Both the position numbers and the translations under genes were made by a program. Positions 56,667-64,000 of a stretch of 64,000 bases of DNA are shown here, piece by piece. The first letter of the stretch is position 1. Every line of letters begins with the position of its first letter. This DNA is from Cliona cf. orientalis. Taxonomy: Eukaryota; Porifera; Demospongiae; Clionaida; Clionaidae. The stretch lies in NCBI GenBank assembly GCA_963930775.1, contig OZ005689.1:9436854-9500853 (forward strand), in the 5' to 3' direction. The notes below the pieces were generated by a model. It ran no database searches. It was not told where the DNA came from and saw only the letters and a program-made list of their open reading frames with translations.

Positions 56667-57953
56667 CTTGTCTTTGTTACTGTGCTGTTTTCATTTTGTA
56701 CTTTTACTAGAGTCAGTGAAGCTAAAGTTATATGTCAGAGTAATGACTGTAATGGGTGCTGTGTCACCAGTGACTTTTGTAGTATTGAACATACCTTTAT
56801 AAATGAAACTCAAGAATGTCTAAGGCATAGTCCACGTCCATCACCTATAACTCCATTGGTGTCTGGTCTGGAGAATTGTGAATATGACTTCTATACTCGA
56901 GAATATCGACCGTGTCCTAACTCTTATGTGAATGACCGATCCAAATCAGTTGGAGAATATGGAAAACCCAATTGGGTTGGGGCAGAATTTCACTCAGTAT
57001 CTCATGAGTCATTTTCAATGACAGTCAAATGGCAGCATATTGTTAATGCTGATATACAGTTATCTGACCATAATCTGACTGCTGCTGAAGGATATGAGGT
57101 TAGAATATATAAAAGCAAAAAGAGTGGAAAGGAATCACTACTACACTGCTTTTGTGTCATAGATCCAAGCATGAGGAATATCACTGACATTCGTAGTAAT
57201 TCCTTTACATATGAGGACGAGTTAAACATGATAGTTGAAGTTCGAACATATCCATCACTGATTGGTCGAGATGAGGACAACCGTCGACGGAACTGCTCAC
57301 TGCTAGCTGGATGTGCTACTACAAATACAGAAGCAGAATATTGTTCCTTTTCTCACGATTGTTACTCATGGCCACAGAACTGCTTGAATTTTTTTGATCC
57401 ACTGACTTGCGCTCCACAACTCTACAATCCACCTGTAATTATCAAAGCAGAAATGAACTTGGTTGATGATCATGTTACTGATGGTGATGCTTGGAAGATA
57501 GACCTCTCATGGGAGCCACCAATGATGAATTATGATTTATTTCCAATTCCAAGAATTTACTATGTCACTATTGAAAGTAACTACAGCACCTTGAACTTTA
57601 AGGTGAATACCACTAATATCTCAATTTTGTCCCTCAAATACACTATGTACACAGTAATCATTGCCGCATATGTTCCCTGTTCGGGTTTTTCTCAACCTCA
57701 GGAAATTCTGCAAGATATTGGTGAAATTGGATGTGGATATCAGGCAAACACCACAATTCCTTCCAGTCCTCCTCTTTCTACATCTGCGCCGTCGTCCAGT
57801 CCTACTCTTTCTACATCAGATTCTGTGCCATCGTCAGTGCTTATAACAGCAGCAGGACCAACAGGGAGGTCATCAGAAATACCAATAAATCCTATAATAA
57901 TAGCCACTGCTGCTGTTGTGGTGCTCTCTGCATCATGCTATTGGCGCTGGTAA
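56667..57953 (+). CDS. Single-pass membrane protein with Cys-rich and FN3-like ectodomain (5' incomplete)
   Basis: About 429 codons remain open after the acceptor CAACTTGCAG. No in-frame ATG precedes this exon (TGA at 56646), so the start must be in an upstream exon that I could not find. The frame begins inside a signal peptide (LVFVTVLFSFCTFTRVSEA). A Cys-rich segment (CNGCCVTSDFC), two regions with beta-sandwich, FN3-like character (around SMTVKWQHIV and WKIDLSWEPPMM), a Ser/Thr/Pro stalk with SPPLSTSAPSSSPTLST, and a hydrophobic helix follow. The frame stops inside the helix; a +1 shift near 57930 would continue it (IMLLALVIFQRKYAHKS) to 58018. A recent frameshift or a tail-less form are both possible. 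Family not recognised. Confidence 0.6.
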   Translation, partial: LVFVTVLFSFCTFTRVSEAKVICQSNDCNGCCVTSDFCSIEHTFINETQECLRHSPRPSPITPLVSGLENCEYDFYTREYRPCPNSYVNDRSKSVGEYGKPNWVGAEFHSVSHESFSMTVKWQHIVNADIQLSDHNLTAAEGYEVRIYKSKKSGKESLLHCFCVIDPSMRNITDIRSNSFTYEDELNMIVEVRTYPSLIGRDEDNRRRNCSLLAGCATTNTEAEYCSFSHDCYSWPQNCLNFFDPLTCAPQLYNPPVIIKAEMNLVDDHVTDGDAWKIDLSWEPPMMNYDLFPIPRIYYVTIESNYSTLNFKVNTTNISILSLKYTMYTVIIAAYVPCSGFSQPQEILQDIGEIGCGYQANTTIPSSPPLSTSAPSSSPTLSTSDSVPSSVLITAAGPTGRSSEIPINPIIIATAAVVVLSASCYWRW

Positions 57954-58020
57954 TTTTTCAGAGGAAGTATGCACACAAATCAATAATTAATTATTCAATG
58001 TGTAACATTAAAACTTAATA

Positions 58021-58403
58021 GCTATCTCTCTATCTATCATACATAAAACCTCAGAGGACACTGAACCATCTAACCTAGACTCTCACTTAAAAGTTGTTAT
58101 TAATAATTACTTGTGTATCCAAGTCTCTCACTTTGACACCGTCATGCTGCTACACTGGTACATCCAATTTTTTCTTTACCACCTCTGTGATGATCATAGT
58201 TATAAAAATTATAGTAGCTAGCTAATATTAATTTGTGTGGATATACATGTATGATAGAACAATAATTGTTGTCAAGGTTCAGTGACTTTGTACTAGTCAA
58301 TAGTTGATTTATGCTATTGATGATAAAAGCTCATCATGATCAACACTGGCCAAAGCCAATCATGAATGAAGGATGGTGCTGTTCAATCATTTCTCTACCA
58401 TTA
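58021..58403 (+). repeat. Left arm of a large inverted duplication
   Basis: This 3' flank of the membrane-protein gene is nearly identical, in reverse, to 58868-59255. By eye the differences are single bases plus a 4 nt GCTA insertion in the right arm. The homology continues leftwards to about 57946, inside the gene's last codons, with its partner at 60609-60728. Confidence 0.85.
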
Positions 58404-58867
58404 GGAGAACCCAGACTGCTGTGTTGTGTAGCATGCAAGACTGGTTGCTTGAAATTCAGTCTCTCTGATTCATTCAATCATGATACATAGGCGTAGGAAG
58501 ATGCTGTAGGTTGTGGGGGCAGAATATAGGGTTGCGCGCGTAGCGCGCGATTTTTTTGACCACACCCACATTACTGTCAAACCACGCCCATTTTTGCACT
58601 ATCGAGGCTGTAGCTTGTGCCTATAGGGGAGGCAAGCAAGTGTTTCTGGCTGTAGCGACTGAAATTCAGTGAGAATTAAGCCGTAAGATAAGCAGAGCAA
58701 ACCCTATAGCTACACTTGTTCATGAATTTCATGTGGTGAACCAATTGCCAGGGCTAATACAACAAATAGATCTACTGGATGGCTCAGAGTCTGGCCAGTC
58801 ACGGTGGGGGCAATGCCCCCACTACTTGCAGCTTGTGGGGGCAAGCGCCCCCACTGCCCCCCCCCCC

Positions 58868-59255
58868 TAATGGTAGAGAAATGATTGAACAGCACCATCC
58901 TTCATTCATGATTGGCTTTGGCCAGTGTTGATCATGATGAGCTTTTATCATCAATAGCATAAATCAACTATTGACTAGTACAAAGTCACTGAACCTTGAC
59001 AACAATTATTGTTCTATCATAGCTACATGTATATCCACACAAATTAATATTAGCTAGCTACTATAATTTTTATAACTATGATCATCACAGAGGTGGTAAA
59101 GAAAAAATTGGGTGTACCAGTGTAGCAGCATGACGGTGTCAAAGTGAGAGACTTGGATACACAAGTAATTATTAATAACAACTTTTAAGTGAGAGTCTAG
59201 GTTAGATGGTTCAGTGTCCTCTGAGGTTTTGTGTATGATAGATAGAGAGATAGCA
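58868..59255 (-). repeat. Right arm of the inverted duplication, part 1
   Basis: Reverse-complement copy of 58021-58403. It is cut at its end by an inserted element (59255-60608), after which the copy resumes. Confidence 0.85.
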
Positions 59256-59454
59256 GGTTATTGCCCTAAGCCGAGGCTCTACGGCGTTTTAGAAACCCGA
59301 GGGATGTTGCATAATCGCCGAGGGCGGAGCCCGAGGCGATTATGCAACATCCCGAGTGGTTTCTAATAGCCGTAGAGCCGAGGCGTGGGCGATAACCGGC
59401 TTAGACTATGGGGCGCGCGGCGCTGTGCATTTGTGGTCTGCCCTTGTGCATCCT

Positions 59455-59618
59455 GTTGCTAGGTTACCAATCATCCGTGTTAAACGTTAGCGCCTATAGC
59501 GTGGTTTTGTGGGTAGTTGCTTAGTAACCGTGCTGCAGTGAAAAGTGACCAATCAGATTCATGTTGCAGAGCAGGAAGTATGCAGCAATGATGTCACACT
59601 TCCTTCACGTATATAAGC
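59455..59618 (+). promoter_or_regulatory. Promoter-like segment inside the insertion
   Basis: In order: an RFX X-box-like GTTGCTAGGTTACC (59455), a second GTTGCTTAGTAACC (59516), inverted CCAAT-type boxes (ACCAATCA), and a TATA box GTATATAAGC (59609-59618). These are placed as in a compact Pol II promoter, about 210 bp upstream of the 64-codon open frame. Confidence 0.4.
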
Positions 59619-60399
59619 TAACAAGGCAGCCATGTGCGTTATTCAGTCTGCAACGCCTGTGTAACGTAGTGCTGGTGCTGGTGGCTCTGTAGATCTATTG
59701 ACCGCCACATATGGTCTCCTATTTGCTACTAAAGCTGTTTGAGACACCCAAAGCTTGGCTATAAAGCCAGAGAAAAATTTTTCTAGGACCTTTTTGACCG
59801 TGAGATCTGGACTGCGCTGGGAATGAAGGTGATTCTATGCTTCAAGCAGCTGAGGAGCAACTGTCTCAGCCGGGTCTCGTGCGACACCCCATTCTACACA
59901 TGCGAGACTCGTCTCACAACAGTTTTTAGTGGTAGGAGAGACTACATGGCGTTCAAAAGAGCCACCAATACTAGCACTCGTGCCGCGTGTCAGTGGACTC
60001 AGCTCAGTCCCCATTAATTTTGAATTTCGCCAGAAAGCAAGGTTTTTGCTAATTTAAACCTACAAATTTTACTATCAATCCGAAAATCAATCATGCAGAC
60101 AATAATTAAACTCAATTTCTGCCTATTTCTTCCTTTTTGATGCATTTTGTTTAATACAATTCAAATTCATGACAGGTCTTCTAACGAAAATTAACTACTC
60201 CATTCTGAGTATGTACACTATTTTAGACTCTAGTTGTAACAAATTCTGTCATTTGATTGGTTGGAATCAAGTATCTAAGTCACTTAGTAAGCCTACAACT
60301 TAGAAAGCTTACAACTTGAATACTTACAACTTAGAAACCCAGTTTTTGATACCTAGGGCAACAACTTGCATCATGTTACTTAGCAACCTCATGCTAGAG

Positions 60400-60560
60400 T
60401 CTAAATAAGTTAGACACTTCAGCCAATGGGATCTACAGTCTTTAGAATACTTCAGACACTTATAAAACCCTCAGGCTTCGCCTTCGGGATTTTATATCAG
60501 TGTCTTCAGTATTCTAAATCCTGTAGATCCCTTGGCTTCAGTGTCGAACTTATATTTAGA
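60400..60560. repeat. Foldback repeat (161 bp)
   Basis: TCTAAATAAGTTAGACACTTC, GGGATCTACAG and TAGAATACTTCAGACACTTATAAA are mirrored in order by TTTATATCAGTGTCTTCAGTATTCTA, CTGTAGATCCC and GTGTCGAACTTATATTTAGA. Confidence 0.75.
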
Positions 60561-60608
60561 TACCTCATTAAATTCAAAAGATCAAAGCATATTATGCATA
60601 CCATAGTC

Positions 60609-60728
60609 TAATAAGTTTTAATGTTACACATAGAATAATGCATCTGGCCAGGATTTGGCCTATGTGACAAAAATAGAACTTGATTATGAATAATTAATTA
60701 TTGATTTGTGTGCATACTTCCTCTGAAA
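60609..60728 (-). repeat. Right arm of the inverted duplication, part 2
   Basis: Reverse copy of 57946-58020, including the last codons of the membrane-protein frame (CATACTTCCTCTG then AAAAATTACCAGCGCC). A further insertion of about 57 bp (near 60633-60689) interrupts it. Confidence 0.75.
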
Positions 60729-60742
60729 AATTACCAGCGCCC

Positions 60743-60784
<42 letters not shown>

Positions 60785-60801
60785 TTTCCTACGCCTATGT
60801 G

Positions 60802-61564
60802 ATAGGCTCTCTTCCCTTCATTCCTTGGTATAATACCAGTGGTGTTGCCAGAGGAGTGCATGTGGGTTTATTTGCACCCAATCCACAGGCTCATCCTCAG
60901 GCCCTCTCTTGATCTCCCAGCTTTTAATGTTATACGCAAAAAGTGGGCCTGGGGATGAGGCCACCCAATTCATGCGCCAGTCCATCCTATGCATGACATT
61001 GAGTTGTTTTGTTGTTTACCCTATAATATAGCCTGTCATGGATCGAAGTCGTTCTGAGTGATATTGCATCATTGCAAACTCGTTAATCTGCCTGGGAGTA
61101 GCTCACTCATGCACGTGTAGCTAATCTATAGCATGTCTCGCTGTGTATACCTGTCCATATGAGGAGTATTGAACTGGCTACATATTAGCTACCCTTAACA
61201 TCTGAACCTGTGTTTTCTTCAGAGTCATGCAGTGCATGATCTACAGGGCGTAAGAAGCAGATTTTCAGTGGTTAGGCCTACAGTGACGGCCTGTCATCGA
61301 TAGAGAGACTGTGATCACATAATACAACTATTGCTTTGCTAGGGCATGCATAGTAGCTACCAGTGACCTTTATCAAAAGATCGACCAGAAAGTGGTTAGG
61401 TGACCGGCTCCTACGGCCCTGATCGAGGAGTTGGGGGAAGGCACCTGGCTATGACACTATAAACTGAAAGCCTTTGTGACATACTTAAACTGAAATACGC
61501 AGAGAGCCACTAGATGCCGGTTTACACTCGGTGTGGACTGAAGTAGGAGATATATACCAGACCC
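60802..61564. other. Mixed repeat remnants, no intact gene
   Basis: Contains a MITE end related to 36421-36778 (60837), a CTCATCCTCAGGCCC / GGGCCTGGGGATGAGG inverted pair (60890-60961), a dermatopontin fragment (61040-61104), and a dispersed repeat (about 61370-61550) that matches 32040-32105 in reverse and parts of 17370-18340. Confidence 0.5.
61040..61104 (-). pseudogene. Dermatopontin-like gene fragment
   Basis: GGATCGAAGTCGTTCTGA, GATATTGCATC, TTGCAAA and CTGCCTGGGAGTAGCT match, with indels, the part of gene B around 53128-53204 (residues around APRH to NDFDQP) on the same strand. No continuous frame remains and the rest of the gene is missing. Confidence 0.65.
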
Positions 61565-64000
61565 TAAGTATTATACCTTAAGAAAGTGGGAGACTGAACA
61601 GCACATTCCACTAGGCTTTATCCGATGGGTCACCCCTTCAATCACCACGTGCATCCTTAGACAGTTATTACTTAGCCTCCGATAAGAATCTTCATGTAAT
61701 CTGATGGGGACAGTAATTTGAATCAATGGATTTAAGGATTTATAATATTATTATGCAATTTTCTTTGTTTTTGTACTTGTAGAAAAGGTAACCTGCATCT
61801 GTTCGCCAACACTCAAGAGAAACACTAGCATCGACTATATACCAACAGCTACTTTGGCGTCCACTCCAGCATCACCAAGCAAGAATCCTACGATAGAGAA
61901 AAAGCTATGACCTCTCCACCTTACAACAGACTAGGGGAATCCCTGCTTCCCAGCGGCATGTCGATCGGAATCAAAACAGACTCTGTCATAGATATGCCCG
62001 CAGAGAACGATACGGTAGTTCAGACCTACTTTGCAGGCGGCAAGGTGGCCTATAATCCACAGTACAGTATAATCACCACGTGCCCAATCAGTACAGTCCG
62101 AGACCTCAGCATATGCAGCTACAACTACAGACAAGTTTTAATGATCTCAAGTGCCAGACAGAGTCACCTTCTCCTTCTGAGAAATACTCGGAGACTACAA
62201 TGTCAGAAAAGCGATCTCTCAGCAATTCTCACAATACACTGTGTGTACCTGGTGCCAACCTCTCAAGAAGCAATCCTACAGTGAGTAATTCCATACTGTA
62301 GTGTCCTCCTAGAGATGCTTCAATATAACAATTTTGGTCTGCATGAGCACTTATACGATTGCATACATTTGTATAGTAGGCTGCTACTTTGACGGTACAT
62401 GCCATTGGAAATTATACCCGGAGTAGGCACTTCCCCTGGACACCATACCACTAATAATTAACTATTATCATGATTTGCATCAATAATTATTTTACAGATC
62501 AGTGGCATGGTAGCTAGCGTAAAACCTCGACTATCGGCCATGTTTTTCGCCTCCGGGCGTAACTTCAAGTAGGAACGGTTCTAGACTCTACTTCAAAGAC
62601 CTACAGACTGGTCTTATGGAGCTCTACACAGTGATATAAAAATAATGTACCTTTGAATAGCAGACACGGTGCACCGATCTCTCTAGACTCCTGTTCGCTG
62701 GCCTGTATTATCGATAACCACCAGGTATTATCGGCTGTACATACACCTGCAGTACAATTATTATCGGCCAAATCGAGCCTTTTTGTCTGTCAACTCTTAC
62801 CTGTTCAAAATTGCCACTCCTGGTCAACAGTACTGAAACCAGCAGGTGTGATTACCCTTTACCAATTTCAACCAACTCGTTCTATGCAGCATTACTGAGA
62901 TACAGTGAAAACGAGCTATGAATAATCATTACTCCATTGTTACAATACATTTTATGATTGATAATGACATGATATAAATGCTAATATTAACTTCGGCGTT
63001 GCTCTCTGGGGTTCATATGAGTACTGTCTCCTTTCTTCTGATCTGGATAAAAGTAAGTCAAGTGTCTAATATCAGATTAGGCGATGTAGCTAGCCTCCAG
63101 CCCTCACGATCCACCACCATTCAGTACGCCATGTTACGCCCATTCAAATTGGTTCAACACCATTCTATACCCTTCTCTCCCTTGTATTTAAGTTGTAGAA
63201 GTAAGTTAAGCCTACCTGGTAGCTTCAAACGAGTCTAAAACCTCTGATCCAGTCTTCGAGCATAAACGGAGCTCCGCATCATCTTTGTAAATTTTCCGTA
63301 TAAACGCGTAAATGTCCGTAAAATATAGGTCGATAATCGATGTACGCTCGGCCGATAATACAAGTCGGCCGATAGTCGAGGTTTTACGCTACTGTACTTA
63401 AGTTAGCTTTCAGCTTTTTAGTGTTTCAGTTCTCTACATAAAGGGAAGTAGAAAGTATGTGTCTATATACCAGGGAGGAAGGCCCAAAAGTTGTCACCCC
63501 CAGCCCCCAATATGACATTGTACCTATTACCAAAATTAATTCTTCTCTTTTCATAATTTCTATTATTGCAGATCAGCAAAAGATTCTCTTGTGATAGTAT
63601 GTTAGTCCCCCCTGGTCCAAAGAGTCAGGCAACTGATGTGTAGTTTGAGGTTGTTGTTCTTCGGTTATTTTTTGGCAGTATTATTACCCTGTGATACATG
63701 CACTTTCCTTTTGTATTACATTTCGTTGCATTAATTTTTTTGTTTTGTAGTTTTGTACTTTACCGTAATTAGCTAGCTGATTTTGCTTGCAGTTTCTGGC
63801 AGTTGTCATCAGACATTAAAATTAATACTTCAAATTCATAATGACTGCTGTATTTCTCACAAGATTGTATTAAAATATAGACAATAATAATTATTTATCA
63901 TAACACGGACATCATGGATGATTAACTCTGATTATGACGTAACATACTGCTGAATTGTGGTCCTCCATTGTACAACTCATACATGTCATCAAGTTACTTC
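61565..64000 (+). pseudogene. Partial duplicate of the receptor tail exons
   Basis: The segment begins within the copy of intron 13 (matching from about 50528) and runs to the window end (matching about 52045). Copied exon 14 is 61783-62280 and the copied last exon 63572-63643. The copy lacks exon 13 and the membrane exon. Relative to the receptor, exon 14 has a 1 nt loss (CTGC-ATCTG), a 4 nt gain (ACTATATACC) that restores frame, then a 5 nt gain near 62061 that shifts the frame for the rest. An 877 bp MITE sits in the copied intron. Splice sites are kept. A nonfunctional orphan tail is likeliest; fusion to another upstream gene is possible. Confidence 0.85.
62515..63391. mobile_element. MITE (877 bp) inserted in the duplicated receptor tail
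   Basis: TAGCGTAAAACCTCGACTAT plus CGGCC is mirrored by GGCCGATAGTCGAGGTTTTACGCTA. The same site in the original receptor gene (about 51425) is empty, which defines the insertion directly. Internal 81- and 86-codon open frames have no recognisable domain. Confidence 0.9.

Larger units (their letters stand above)
59255..60608. mobile_element. Insertion (about 1.35 kb) splitting the inverted arm
   Basis: The insertion is defined by comparison: the left arm runs straight from the equivalent of 59254 to that of 60609. It begins with a near-perfect palindrome (59256-59396, GGCTCTACGGC and GATGTTGCATAATCGCC against their complements) and ends with another foldback (60400-60560). Between them lie a TATA-containing promoter-like segment and a 64-codon open frame at 59823-60017 (MKVILCFKQLRSNC and on) with no recognisable domain. 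Confidence 0.65.
58488..60801. mobile_element. Candidate mobile element that captured an inverted gene end
   Basis: CATAGGCGTAGGAA (58488-58501) is mirrored by TTTCCTACGCCTATG (about 60786-60800). Inside lie GCGCGCGTAGCGCGCG and GGGGGCAAGCGCCCCCACTGCCCC, the inverted copy of the neighbouring gene end (58868-59255, resuming at 60609), and then a second GCGCCCCCACTGCCCC with a 35 bp C-run (60749-60783). No transposase is present. Confidence 0.5.

Noticed and set aside
61907..62284. Intact 125-residue protein from the duplicated tail
   Set aside because: The frame is the tail frame only up to the 5 nt insertion and then reads the shifted frame; treated as a decayed copy.

Overview
This is an AT-rich, intron-containing nuclear window from an animal genome. 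The gene content fits a sponge (probably a demosponge) or another early-branching marine metazoan: dermatopontin-like secreted proteins, a multi-exon Ig/fibronectin-III membrane receptor without a kinase, type II Golgi-like glycosyltransferases, and a very high density of short inverted-repeat (MITE/foldback) elements. The taxon is an inference from this pattern; no marker gene fixes it. All exon models below were assembled by eye from open frames, GT/AG sites and intron phase.

Layout. 1-5.3 kb: repeats, including a 3.7 kb inverted-repeat element with two smaller elements nested in it. 5.4-6.3 kb: dermatopontin-like gene A (+). 8.6-9.5 kb: a secreted von Hippel-Lindau beta-domain gene (+) broken by one in-frame stop. 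9.5-20 kb: one orphan candidate exon and then mostly MITEs and tandem duplications. 20.2-21.4 kb (+) and 22.2-23.5 kb (-): two convergent, essentially single-exon type II membrane glycosyltransferases. 26.9-51.7 kb (+): a 15-exon receptor (signal peptide, 4 Ig, 3 FN3, one membrane segment, tyrosine-rich tail; about 971 aa) with a 13.6 kb intron full of mobile elements. 52.6-53.3 kb (-): dermatopontin-like gene B, convergent with the receptor. 53.9-54.2 kb (-): remnant of a Cys-rich receptor-like gene. 55.6-56.6 kb: a GC-rich, stop-poor island of unknown role. 56.7-58.0 kb (+): a single-pass membrane protein with a likely frameshift in its membrane segment, whose 3' end was copied in inverted orientation into a neighbouring element (58-60.8 kb). 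61.0 kb: dermatopontin fragment. 61.6-64.0 kb: a second, decayed copy of the receptor's tail exons, interrupted by an 877 bp MITE.

Most of the recognisable products are predicted to be secreted or membrane proteins (matrix proteins, glycosyltransferases, adhesion-type receptor). The most interesting points are a start codon split by an intron (AT|G) at the same place in both dermatopontin genes; the Robo/DCC-like receptor with a microexon, an optional alternative last exon and a duplicated orphan tail; and the secreted VHL-domain gene disabled by an apparent 6 nt AT-repeat expansion.
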